Source: Halofilum ochraceum (GTDB lineage: Bacteria; Pseudomonadota; Gammaproteobacteria; XJ16; Halofilaceae). From it: a stretch of DNA of 64,000 nt. The notes under the pieces are model-generated. The model had not been told where the DNA came from. It saw only the letters and a list, made by a program, of their open reading frames with translations, and ran no database searches. The stretch lies in assembly GCF_001614315.2 (NCBI RefSeq), contig NZ_LVEG02000005.1, positions 310,001 through 374,000 on the forward strand, in the 5' to 3' direction. A program made the translations under genes and the position numbers. Of this stretch, positions 40,565 through 53,144 are shown piece by piece. The first letter of the stretch is position 1. Each line of letters opens with the position of its first letter.

Positions 40565-41407
40565 TTACTCCGCTTTCATGGTCGCCTGGACGATCGCGAG
40601 GGCCTCCACAGTGGGCCGCACGTCATGAACGCGCAACACCCTTGCACCACGCTCGGCCGCCAGCACGGCAGCCGCGAGACTACCGTATAGCCGTTCCTCG
40701 GCCGGTGCGCCACCCGTCAGGGTGCCGATCATGCGCTTGCGCGACATGCCGGCGAGCAGCGGCAGATCAAGCCGCACGATCAGCGTCGCGAGATGGCGCA
40801 GCAGCGAGAGATTGTGGTCCAGCGTCTTGCCAAAGCCGAATCCCGGATCGACCACGAGCCGATCACGCCCGATCCCCGCGTCGATGCAGGCGGCGATCCG
40901 CTCTTCGAGGAAATCGCCCACCTCGCGGACGACGTTGTCGTAATACGGCGACGTCTGCATGCTGCGCGGTTCGCCCTGCATATGCATCACGCAGACACTG
41001 GCGTCCAGCGCCGCCGCCGCGGATAACGCCCCGGGCGCCGCCAGCGCACGCACGTCGTTGATCAGCGCCACGCCGGCGGCGCCCGCCTCGGTCATGATCT
41101 CGGGCTTGCTCGTGTCGATCGACAGGGGCACATCCACCCGCTCGGCCAGCGCCTCGAGCAGCGGCAGGACCCGCCGCCGTTCTTCGTCCAGCGGCACAGC
41201 TTCGGCACCCGGCCGGGTCGACTCGCCGCCGATATCGATCAACTCGGCGCCTTCCTCGACCATCTGCTGCGCCCGCGCCACCGCGGCATCCACCTCCGTG
41301 TAGCGCCCACCATCGGAAAACGAATCCGGCGTTACGTTGAGCACGCCCATGACAAGCGGTTCGGGTCGCGCAAGTCGCTGGCGCAGACGTACAGCCGCGT
41401 CACCCAT
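40565..41407 (-). CDS. folP: Dihydropteroate synthase
   Basis: Folate pathway enzyme joining dihydropterin pyrophosphate and p-aminobenzoate; target of sulfonamides. The 280-residue TIM barrel has both family signatures: [16 protein letters not shown] and [15 protein letters not shown]. Further sites are [31 protein letters not shown] and GMSRKRMIG. It is the first gene after the ftsH terminator, beginning the folP-glmM-tpiA-secG run. Confidence 0.97.
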   Translation of the reverse strand: MGDAAVRLRQRLARPEPLVMGVLNVTPDSFSDGGRYTEVDAAVARAQQMVEEGAELIDIGGESTRPGAEAVPLDEERRRVLPLLEALAERVDVPLSIDTSKPEIMTEAGAAGVALINDVRALAAPGALSAAAALDASVCVMHMQGEPRSMQTSPYYDNVVREVGDFLEERIAACIDAGIGRDRLVVDPGFGFGKTLDHNLSLLRHLATLIVRLDLPLLAGMSRKRMIGTLTGGAPAEERLYGSLAAAVLAAERGARVLRVHDVRPTVEALAIVQATMKAE

Positions 41408-41459
41408 TGGCTACTCCTCTCAGGCATGCCCGGCGGATTCCGCTGCCGGCGCTGCAACG

Positions 41460-41488
41460 AAAACGGCCGGCGCAGGAAGCGCCGGCCG
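41460..41488 (-). terminator. Rho-independent terminator of ftsH
   Basis: A perfect 10-bp stem (cggccggcgc at 41464-41473 with gcgccggccg at 41479-41488) has a 5-base loop aggaa. On the minus strand it is followed by TTTT (41463-41460). It lies 22 bp after the ftsH stop codon and separates rlmE-ftsH from folP. Confidence 0.8.
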
Positions 41489-41510
41489 CATTACTCGCAA
41501 AACCCCGATC

Positions 41511-43463
<1,953 letters not shown>

Positions 43464-43521
43464 GGGCTACCTCACTCCGTCAGCGGCGCCATAAAGCCGC
43501 TTTCAACGTATTTGGACCGTA

Positions 43522-44139
43522 CTACAGTTGCCGCCCGGTCGCCACAATATAGACCTCGCGCGAGCGATCGCGCGATGCCTCCGGTTTGCGGATACGAACG
43601 CTGGTGAAATCGGATTTCAGCGCCCGCGTGAACGCATCGCTGCCTTCTCCCTGGAACATCTTCGTCACGAAGCTGCCGCCCGGTTTCAATACACGGACCG
43701 CGAGATCGTGCGCCAGTTCCGTCAGCGCCATGGACGCCGGCTGGTCCACCGCCGCCACCCCACTCATGTTGGGGGCCATATCGGACATTACAAGGTCGGC
43801 CCCCGGGCCCAGCGCCTCCAGCAGGCCGTTGAGCACCGTCTCGTCATGGAAATCCCCCTCCACGAACCCGACCCCGGCGATCGGGTCGATCGGGAGCCGG
43901 TCGCTCGCGATGACGAGCCCCTCGTCCCCCACGCGGGTGACCGCATACTGCGACCAGCTCCCGGGGGCCGCGCCGAGGTCCACGACGTGCATGCCCTTGC
44001 GCAGGAGCCGATCCTTGCGATCGAGCTCCATCAGCTTGTACACCGCCCGGCCACGCCAGCCCTCGCTGCGGGCACGGCGCGTCCACGGATCGGCATGCTG
44101 CTCACGCAGCCACCGCTGGCTGCTTTTGCTACGAGCCAT
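43522..44139 (-). CDS. rlmE: 23S rRNA (uridine-2552-2'-O)-methyltransferase
   Basis: Methylates U2552 in the A-loop of 23S rRNA; also known as RrmJ/FtsJ and induced by heat. The 205-residue protein shows the N-terminal RSKSSQRWLREQHADPWTRRAR, the SAM site VVDLGAAPGSWSQYA and the catalytic tetrad regions SDMAPNMSG and SFVTKMFQGEG, with Lys after AVYKLMELDRKDR. The ATG at 44139 is chosen; the long upstream open frame is unrelated. It is followed by ftsH, as in E. coli. Confidence 0.96.
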   Translation of the reverse strand: MARSKSSQRWLREQHADPWTRRARSEGWRGRAVYKLMELDRKDRLLRKGMHVVDLGAAPGSWSQYAVTRVGDEGLVIASDRLPIDPIAGVGFVEGDFHDETVLNGLLEALGPGADLVMSDMAPNMSGVAAVDQPASMALTELAHDLAVRVLKPGGSFVTKMFQGEGSDAFTRALKSDFTSVRIRKPEASRDRSREVYIVATGRQL

Positions 44140-44440
44140 TCCGCTGCTCCGCGCGCCGCGCCTGGCGCAGCGCGAGCAACAGGCCGCGCGCCCGCGTGTG
44201 CACCCACAGGCCGGCGCCGACGCCGTACGCGCCCAGCACCGCGAGTTCACGGGCCCCCTCCAGCCAGTGCATGACCAGCGGCGCGCCGATTACCGCGACG
44301 ATGATAATCGCCGCCAGTTCGCGCTTGATCGAGGCGAGCGCGGCGTCGGCGTCGCGTGCTAGACTCGCGCCGCTTTCAGCCGACCGGTCCTCACGATGCT
44401 CCGCCGTTCCCAGATCACTTTCCTCCGGGCTCAGGCCCAT
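44129..44440 (-). CDS. Possible small two-helix membrane protein upstream of rlmE
   Basis: I do not recognise this family. The 103-residue frame has an acidic N-terminal part (GLSPEESDLGTAEHREDRSAE) and then two hydrophobic segments, LAAIIIVAVIGAPLVMHWLEGA and LAVLGAYGVGAGLWVHTRA, before a basic tail RGLLLALRQARRAEQR, a credible membrane topology. It ends 11 bp inside rlmE, which suggests coupling. Against it: the only ATG (44440) lies 45 bp inside the divergent yhbY gene, and no ribosome-binding site precedes it. It may be a chance frame in the rlmE-yhbY spacer. Confidence 0.35.
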   Translation of the reverse strand: MGLSPEESDLGTAEHREDRSAESGASLARDADAALASIKRELAAIIIVAVIGAPLVMHWLEGARELAVLGAYGVGAGLWVHTRARGLLLALRQARRAEQRNGS

Positions 44441-44689
44441 AACCGCAAGCCCATTGTACGCCTCGGCCAGCGCGGGCTCACCGACGCCGTGGTCAAGGAA
44501 CTCGAACAAGCCCTCGACGACCATGAACTCGTCAAGATCCGGCTCGCTTCGGCGGGGCGGGAAGAACGGCGGGAAATGATCGCGACCCTGTGTGAGCGGA
44601 CCGGAGCCGAGAGCGTCCAGCAACTGGGCGCGACCGCGACCCTCTTTCGCCGCAACACCGAGCGGCCACGCCTGACGCTGCCGGACTGA
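44396..44689 (+). CDS. yhbY: Ribosome-associated RNA-binding protein YhbY (CRM domain)
   Basis: A 97-residue protein that is a single CRM domain, binding pre-50S particles. Typical parts are ITFLRAQAHNRKPIVRLGQRGLTDAVVKELEQAL, HELVKIRLA and the ending QQLGATATLFRRNTERPRLTLP. It is divergent from rlmE and convergent with greA. A TAGACT element about 30 bp before the ATG (44361-44366) could be its -10 box, but no good -35 box accompanies it. Confidence 0.93.
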   Translation: MLRRSQITFLRAQAHNRKPIVRLGQRGLTDAVVKELEQALDDHELVKIRLASAGREERREMIATLCERTGAESVQQLGATATLFRRNTERPRLTLPD

Positions 44690-44742
44690 ACCCCGAACGG
44701 CACCCGCGTGCGGTGGCGCTCGCTCACCGCGGCGGTGCGAAT

Positions 44743-44764
44743 GGCCCGCGACCTCACGCGGGCC
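44743..44764. terminator. Possible bidirectional hairpin between yhbY and greA
   Basis: A perfect 8-bp stem, ggcccgcg (44743-44750) and cgcgggcc (44757-44764), closes a 6-base loop directly after the greA stop codon and about 55 bp after the yhbY stop. Neither side has a T-run, so it would be a weak terminator or a 3' end stabiliser for the convergent transcripts. Confidence 0.35.
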
Positions 44765-45237
44765 TCATTCGTAGCGGATACCGACAACCTCGTACTCGCG
44801 GCGTCCACCGGGTGCCTCGACCTCGGCGACATCGCCCTCCTGCTTGCCGATGAGGGCCCGGGCGATCGGGGAACTGATGGATATCAGTCCGCTCTCGATG
44901 CTGGCCTCACCGTCACCGACGATCTGGTACGTCACCTCTTCATCGGAATCGAGATCGAGCAGTTCCACCGTCGCGCCGAATACGATCTTGTCTTTACCGG
45001 CGAGCGTGCTGACGTCGATCACCTCGGCGTTGGAGAGCTTGGACTCCAGCTCGCTGATCCGGCCCTCGATAAAGCCCTGCTGCTCGCGCGCGGCGTGGTA
45101 CTCGGCGTTCTCCTTGAGATCGCCATGGGCACGCGCCTCGGCGATCGCCTCGATAACCTGCGGGCGATCGACCGACTTGAGGCGATCCAGTTCCTCGCGC
45201 ATTTTCGCGGCACCGCGCGCCGTGATCGGGGCCCTGC

Positions 45238-45241
<4 letters not shown>
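44765..45241 (-). CDS. greA: Transcription elongation factor GreA
   Basis: Rescues backtracked RNA polymerase by stimulating transcript cleavage. The 158-residue protein has the N-terminal coiled coil ([49 protein letters not shown]), with the acidic tip DLKENAEY, and the FKBP-like C-terminal domain ([27 protein letters not shown]). The ATG overlaps the carB stop by 4 bp (45238-45241), making greA the third gene of the carA-carB-greA transcript, as in other gammaproteobacteria. Confidence 0.96.
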
Positions 45242-48462
<3,221 letters not shown>

Positions 48463-48615
48463 GGGCGTGCCCGTATCGGTTCGAGGTCCCGCCTGCCCGG
48501 AAAAGCGTCCGGTGCAGGCGCGGGGCGCGGAGAAGTCATCCCCCGCCCCTTCGTGTTCAGTGACGTACCCGCCAGCCGGCGTACGGCAGCGGTCGCCGCC
48601 GTACGGCGGCCGGCG
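48463..48615. other. Structured spacer between carA and carB
   Basis: These 153 bp within the carAB transcript hold a perfect 16-bp palindrome gccgccgtacggcggc (48595-48610), placed 5 bp after the carA stop codon, and a related block around 48570-48585 (ccggcgtacggc). No T-run follows on the minus strand. CarA and CarB are needed 1:1 and the spacer is long for such a pair, so the structure may affect RNA stability or processing. Confidence 0.55.
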
Positions 48616-49770
48616 CTATGCTCTGCCCGCCGTGCCGGCGCGGCCATCCATCAGCTCGATGAAATGATCGAACAGTGGCCGCATATCGTGCGGTCCCGGG
48701 CTCGCTTCGGGGTGCCCCTGGAAGCTGAAGGCCGGCTTCCGCGTGTGGTGCAGTCCCTGGGAAGAGCCATCGAAAAGCGACACATGGGTGCTCCGCAGGG
48801 TCGCCGGCAGCGTATCCAGGTCCACCGCGAAGCCGTGATTCTGCGAGGTGATCATCACCTGCCCGGTATCCAGGTCTTTCACCGGATGGTTGGCGCCGTG
48901 ATGGCCGAACTTCATCTTGGCGGTGCGGGCACCGCAGGCCAGTCCCAACAGCTGGTGGCCAAGGCAGATGCCGAACGTCGGCAGATCCGCGTCGATGAAT
49001 CGCCGGATCGCCTCGATCGCGTAATCGCAGGGTTCGGGATCGCCCGGCCCGTTGGAAAGGAACACGCCATCGGGCCCCAGGGCGAGGACCTCGTCGGCCG
49101 GTGTCTCGGCCGGCACCACCGTGATGCGGCAGCCACGATCGGCGAGCAGGCGCAGGATATTCCTCTTGACCCCGAAGTCGTAGGCGACGACGTGGTAGCG
49201 GGCGTTCGCCGGATCAAGCGGTTCCGGGTTGCCGCCATCCAGGTCCCAGGTGCCCTCCGACCACGGATAGATCTCGCGGGTGGAGACCACCCGTGCAAGG
49301 TCGGCCCCGGCCAGCCCCGGGAAACCGCGGGCCGACTCGATCGCCGCCGCCTCGTCGGGCGCCTCGCCAGCGACGATACAGCCCGCCTGGGCGCCGTGCT
49401 CGCGCAGGCGGCGCGTCAATGCGCGCGTATCGACATCCGCGATCGCGACGACACCGTTGCGTTCGAGATAGCCCGACAGGGTCTCCTGATTGCGCCAGCT
49501 GCTCGCGACCAGCGGCAGATCACGGATCACCAGACCGGCCGCCTGCACGTGCGCCGACTCCTCGTCCTCGAACGTGGTGCCCGTATTACCGATATGCGGA
49601 TAGGTCAGCGTGACGATCTGCTGCGAGTACGACGGATCGGTCAGGATCTCCTGGTAGCCCGTCATCGAGGTATTGAAGACCACTTCGCCAACGGAGTGGC
49701 CGTGGGCACCGATTGCTCGGCCGCGGAAGACGGTCCCGTCCGCGAGCGCCAGGATTGCCGGTACGGTCAA
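48616..49770 (-). CDS. carA: Carbamoyl-phosphate synthase small subunit
   Basis: Glutamine amidotransferase that delivers ammonia to CarB. The 384-residue protein has the N-terminal CarA domain ([34 protein letters not shown]) and the class I amidotransferase domain with [12 protein letters not shown], the nucleophile Cys in [15 protein letters not shown] and the His-x-Glu pair in [14 protein letters not shown] choose the TTG at 49770: aggag lies 7 nt before it and the protein then begins [15 protein letters not shown], as in relatives. An upstream ATG (49791) would add seven residues and has no ribosome-binding site. Confidence 0.96.
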   Translation of the reverse strand: MTVPAILALADGTVFRGRAIGAHGHSVGEVVFNTSMTGYQEILTDPSYSQQIVTLTYPHIGNTGTTFEDEESAHVQAAGLVIRDLPLVASSWRNQETLSGYLERNGVVAIADVDTRALTRRLREHGAQAGCIVAGEAPDEAAAIESARGFPGLAGADLARVVSTREIYPWSEGTWDLDGGNPEPLDPANARYHVVAYDFGVKRNILRLLADRGCRITVVPAETPADEVLALGPDGVFLSNGPGDPEPCDYAIEAIRRFIDADLPTFGICLGHQLLGLACGARTAKMKFGHHGANHPVKDLDTGQVMITSQNHGFAVDLDTLPATLRSTHVSLFDGSSQGLHHTRKPAFSFQGHPEASPGPHDMRPLFDHFIELMDGRAGTAGRA

Positions 49771-49777
49771 GCGTTTT

Positions 49778-49828
49778 CTCCTGCCAGACATGCGAAACGG
49801 GAAGTTCCTCGCCGGTCCTTCCCGTTTC
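49778..49828 (-). promoter_or_regulatory. carA ribosome-binding site and leader hairpin
   Basis: On the minus strand AGGAG (49782-49778) is the carA Shine-Dalgarno, 7 nt before the TTG start. Just upstream, a perfect 11-bp inverted repeat (gaaacgggaag at 49794-49804, cttcccgtttc at 49818-49828) forms a hairpin with a 13-base loop. It ends 11 bases before the Shine-Dalgarno sequence. There is no T-run directly after it. It may be a control element of carA translation, which is not shown by the sequence alone. Confidence 0.55.
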
Positions 49829-49861
49829 CGGAATGCTCTCTTGTGCCCGGGCAGCCCAGGG

Positions 49862-50121
49862 CTGTTCACACTTCCCGCGGTCGCCGCGTTGCGGCCCCCG
49901 ATGCGGGCCCCGCAAGGCGCGAGAAGGGAGTGTAGCGTCACTACACGACCGACGAGCAACGCAGCGCGGTGCGCATCGCGGGCCGCAACCCTTCGGGGCG
50001 GGGCCTGTGTGCCGCAATGCGGCGTTGCGCCTCGCTCACGTAGGACGCGCTACGCTCACTCGGCGCGCCTTGCCTTGCAGCACACAGGCCCCGCCGCGGC
50101 GACCGCGGGAAGTGTGAACAG
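49862..50121. repeat. 260-bp palindromic element with perfect 27-bp terminal inverted repeats
   Basis: The left end at 49862-49888 (begins ctgttcacacttcccgcggt) and the right end at 50095-50121 are perfect reverse complements over 27 bp. Nested inside are a perfect 16-bp pair (49997-50012 with 50080-50095), a pair of 18 bp with one mismatch (gttgcggcccccgatgcg near 49888, complement near 49972), and a short palindrome gtgtag-cgtca-ctacac (49930-49946). Small frames across it code only Arg/Ala-rich peptides and are not genes. It lies in the carA upstream region, after the mgtE stop codon. Confidence 0.85.
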
Positions 50122-50187
50122 GCCCTAGCCACGGGCGGGCGAATTTTACTGTAGCGGGACCGCCACGTCCACGGGCACTGCGCCGCC
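50122..50187. other. Non-coding remainder between mgtE and carA
   Basis: Together with the palindromic element and the carA leader this completes the 417-bp gap 49771-50187. On the minus strand it holds an A/T-rich patch, TACAGTAAAAT (50153-50143), which could supply a -10 box for carA; no matching -35 box is clear. If used, the whole 260-bp element would lie in the carA 5' leader. No terminator with a T-run follows mgtE. Confidence 0.4.
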
Positions 50188-51498
50188 TTACAGCAGCACG
50201 GCGAAGAGCGTCGCGATGCCGAGGAACGAGAAGAACCCGGCGACGTCGGTCACCGTCGTCAGGATGATGGAGGACGCCGTGGCCGGGTCCTGCCCCAGCC
50301 GCCGCAGCACGATCGGCACCAGGGCGCCGGCCAGACCCGCAGCCACCATCGACAGCACCATGGAAACGGCGATGATCAGCGACAGCCCCCAGGATCCGCT
50401 CCAGACATACACGCCCAGCGCCGTGGTTGCCGCGACCGCGAGTCCGTTGATCGATCCGACCCGTAACTCCTTGAGCACGACCAGCATCGAATGCCGGGCC
50501 GTGATCTCACGCAGCGCCAGACCGCGCATCGTGACCGCAAGCGCCTGCGCGCCGGCGTTCCCCGACTGCCCGGCGACCACCGGCAGCAGGACCGCCAGCG
50601 CGGTGTACTGGGCGATCGTATGCTCGAACAGCCCGACCACGGATGCGGCAAGGAACGCGGTCAGGAGATTGATCTGCAACCATGGCAAACGTTTGCGCAC
50701 CGCGAACCACGAGGCCGACAGCGCACGCTCATCACGACTCGCGCCCACCATCGCCTGGATATCGCCGGCCGCATCGACCTGTACCGCCGCAAGCAGGCCC
50801 GCTTCGGGAACCGTGCCGATCAGGCGCCCCGCCGCATCGACCACGGGCAGGTCGGTGAAACGACTGTGCCCCAGCACTTCGACCAGTTCTTCGCGCGGAC
50901 TCAGCGCGTCCACCCACGGACCGATCGGTTCCGCCAGGTCGGCCAATGGCGTTTCAAGCCGCGCCAATGCGAGTGCCTGGATCGTTACGCGCCCGCACGG
51001 GATGTGGTCGTCATCGACCAGAAACAGCGTGTGCGAGTCGTACACGCTGAGCGCGCGCAGACGATCGGAGGCCTCCGCCACGGTCATGTCGCCGCGGAAG
51101 AACCCCAGCCGTGGAGACATCAGGCGCCCGGCGCAGTCCGGCGGATATTCGAGCAGTTCGCGCAGTTCCCCGGCGATGCCCGGATCCACCGACGCCAGCC
51201 AGTGGGCCCGGCGTTGCGGAGCCATCTGCGAAAGCAGTGCGCAGGCGACCGTGGGTTCCAGTTCCGCGAGCAGCGCGCTCGCCCGATCCGCATCCAGCGC
51301 CTCGAGCAAGCGCTCGGCGGCGAACGGACTCAGCCGTTCCCAGACCGGGCGCAGGATATCGACGGCGTGCGCCTGCAGGCTCGCGACCCCTTCATCGGGC
51401 GCCATGCGTTCAAGCGTCCGGGCCGCCTCTCCGGGGTATTCGCGGAGATAGCGGGCCGTCAGCGCGCGACGGGCGGTCAACGGATCAATACGGTCCAT
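50188..51498 (-). CDS. mgtE: Magnesium transporter MgtE
   Basis: Mg2+ channel of the inner membrane, 436 residues. An N-terminal superhelical MgtE_N domain (about 1-125) with helical repeats is followed by AGRLMSP, a CBS pair (about 135-250), a plug helix and five membrane helices. The pore region has VAGQSGNAGAQALAVTMRGLALREI and the last helices contain DPATASSIILTTVTDVAGFFSFLG with the conserved Asp. The ATG at 51498 has ggggagg 6 nt before it. It overlaps the preceding MgtE_N/CBS gene by 14 bp and is the last gene of the NRDE-tamAB-truD chain. Confidence 0.94.
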   Translation of the reverse strand: MDRIDPLTARRALTARYLREYPGEAARTLERMAPDEGVASLQAHAVDILRPVWERLSPFAAERLLEALDADRASALLAELEPTVACALLSQMAPQRRAHWLASVDPGIAGELRELLEYPPDCAGRLMSPRLGFFRGDMTVAEASDRLRALSVYDSHTLFLVDDDHIPCGRVTIQALALARLETPLADLAEPIGPWVDALSPREELVEVLGHSRFTDLPVVDAAGRLIGTVPEAGLLAAVQVDAAGDIQAMVGASRDERALSASWFAVRKRLPWLQINLLTAFLAASVVGLFEHTIAQYTALAVLLPVVAGQSGNAGAQALAVTMRGLALREITARHSMLVVLKELRVGSINGLAVAATTALGVYVWSGSWGLSLIIAVSMVLSMVAAGLAGALVPIVLRRLGQDPATASSIILTTVTDVAGFFSFLGIATLFAVLL

Positions 51499-52318
51499 GA
51501 CGGCCTCCCCGACCCGCGACCAGTCCCGCGAGCGTATGTCCCAGGCCACGTGCGGCAGCCGCATACGCATGCACCAGCACGCCACCGGGTCCCGCTCCCG
51601 CCGAGATTTCCGCCACGGGTTCCCGGCGCGCCGCCAGGATCCGGGCCAGGGTGATACACCCAACGAGACGCCGGGCGCTGTCCACGACCGGACGCTCGGG
51701 CCAGCCTTCCCAGCCTTCCACGGGATCGACCTGCGTGAGCGGCAGATCCGCCGCCAGAGGTGGGCAGTCACGGTCCACCAGGGCATCGATCGACCGCTCC
51801 CCGGCGCTGGCGAGCAGTGCCGCCAGCGGGACGACGCCTACCGGGCGTTCGCGCTCGTCCACCACATGGACCTGCACCGGACCCGGCGTCGCCCGCACCA
51901 GCGCGATTGCCTCGGACACCGTCGAATCGGCACGGGCCGTGGCCGTCTCCGCGTGCATGTGGGCCCCCACGAGCGTCGCGGCAAAGCGCAGCTGGCGCCG
52001 CAGCGCCCGCGCGCGTCGGGTGGGCACCTGCTCGAGGATCGCCTCACGCGCCTCCGGGGCGATCGCCCGCAGGAAATAAGGACAGCGCTGGGCGGGGATG
52101 GCCTCGATCAGCGCGGCCGCGCGCGCCGGTTCCATCGCCGCGAGCGCACGGCCGGCCCGCCATGGCGCCATCGCCGCGAGCGGCTCGGCGGCCAGGCGCA
52201 CCGGCACCGTCGTGAGGAATGCCCCCACCGCCGCCGGCTCGAGCTGTTCGAGGACGCGGGCGGCGTCCACGGGGCGCGTGTCGAGGTACGCCAGTGTCAG
52301 CGCGTCGGGATCAGTCAT
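51485..52318 (-). CDS. Free-standing MgtE_N/CBS protein without a membrane domain
   Basis: A 277-residue soluble protein resembling the cytosolic part of the MgtE encoded right after it. ALTLAYLDTRPVDAARVLEQLEP aligns with ALTARYLREYPGEAARTLERMAP of MgtE, and the helical repeat region and a CBS-like pair (STVSEAIALVRATPGPVQVHVVDERERPVGV and VDSARRLVGCITLARILAARR) follow in the same order. There are no membrane helices; the C-terminus ends in an Ala/Gly-rich stretch. It overlaps mgtE by 14 bp and the MscS-like gene by 8 bp. A role as regulator or partner of MgtE is an inference. Confidence 0.75.
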   Translation of the reverse strand: MTDPDALTLAYLDTRPVDAARVLEQLEPAAVGAFLTTVPVRLAAEPLAAMAPWRAGRALAAMEPARAAALIEAIPAQRCPYFLRAIAPEAREAILEQVPTRRARALRRQLRFAATLVGAHMHAETATARADSTVSEAIALVRATPGPVQVHVVDERERPVGVVPLAALLASAGERSIDALVDRDCPPLAADLPLTQVDPVEGWEGWPERPVVDSARRLVGCITLARILAARREPVAEISAGAGPGGVLVHAYAAAARGLGHTLAGLVAGRGGRHGPY

Positions 52319-53144
52319 CGCTGGTCGGCGCCAACAGCACCACCGGGCGTTCATGGAAGGCGCGTGCCGGGATGATCACCCGGCCCTCGCCGGTCGCGAG
52401 GATGACGCTGGTCGCCGTCATTTCGGTCACTTCGCCCTCGACCTCGCCGATGCGTATGCGCTGGTGCAGCTGGCAGTGTTCCTGCAGCCCCTGGGCACCG
52501 ATGAGATTGCGCACCACGTCAACGGCACCGAGCGCGAACGCCAGTGTCAGAGCACCCCCCACCGAGGCCGCGGCCACCACGATCAGGGCCACCGGCAGGG
52601 TCATATCGAGCCCCATCTGCCCGATACCCAGCACGACCGCCAGCGTCAGCACGGTCGCCTGCACGCCACGCCCGAGCAGGTGGCCGCGGGCGCCGCCCAG
52701 CGGGGTCGCGGCGGCCGTCGTCAGTTGCCCGAGCAGGATGCTGCCCGCGATCCCGATCACGATGATGAGCCCGCCGGCGAGCAGCGCTGGCAGGAAACCC
52801 GCAAGCCGCGCCAGCCACTCACTGACCGCGTCGAGTTGCAGCGCCGCCGCGATCCCGACCAGAAACAGGAATACCACCACCCAGAATGCAAGATCCGCGA
52901 TTACCCGCGCCACGGTGGGCGTCAATCCGAACAATGAGAACGGGCGGGCGGGCATGCGCCCGATCAGGCGGTTGAGTGCCCTGCAGGAGCGCAGCACCAG
53001 CAGCCGCGCAAAGCGCGCCACCAGCCACCCGAGCAGCCCCAGGATCAGCGCGGCCACCAGGTTGGGCAGAAAACCGGCAATCTCGCCCAGGGCGCGGCCC
53101 GCCGATACCGCCGGCTGTTCCAGCCAGGATGCTTCTTCACTCAT
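52311..53144 (-). CDS. Small MscS-like membrane protein (conserved TM-helix type)
   Basis: A 277-residue inner-membrane protein with about four to five helices. The first (LPNLVAALILGLLGWLVARFARLLV) has the pattern of the conserved TM-helix repeat found in MscS relatives. The segment VGGALTLAFALGAVDVVRNLIGA resembles the pore helix, followed by a short beta domain (IRIGEVEGEVTEMTATSVILATGEGRVIIPARAF). The chain ends there, so the large C-terminal vestibule domain of MscS is absent. The start overlaps the truD stop (ATGA), and it precedes the MgtE_N/CBS gene. Gating behaviour cannot be judged from sequence. Confidence 0.78.
   Translation of the reverse strand: MSEEASWLEQPAVSAGRALGEIAGFLPNLVAALILGLLGWLVARFARLLVLRSCRALNRLIGRMPARPFSLFGLTPTVARVIADLAFWVVVFLFLVGIAAALQLDAVSEWLARLAGFLPALLAGGLIIVIGIAGSILLGQLTTAAATPLGGARGHLLGRGVQATVLTLAVVLGIGQMGLDMTLPVALIVVAAASVGGALTLAFALGAVDVVRNLIGAQGLQEHCQLHQRIRIGEVEGEVTEMTATSVILATGEGRVIIPARAFHERPVVLLAPTSDD

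Noticed and set aside
49586-50132. Several small open frames on both strands around the palindromic element
   Set aside because: They translate the inverted repeats into similar Arg/Ala/Pro-rich peptides on both strands, as expected for a palindrome rather than a protein gene.
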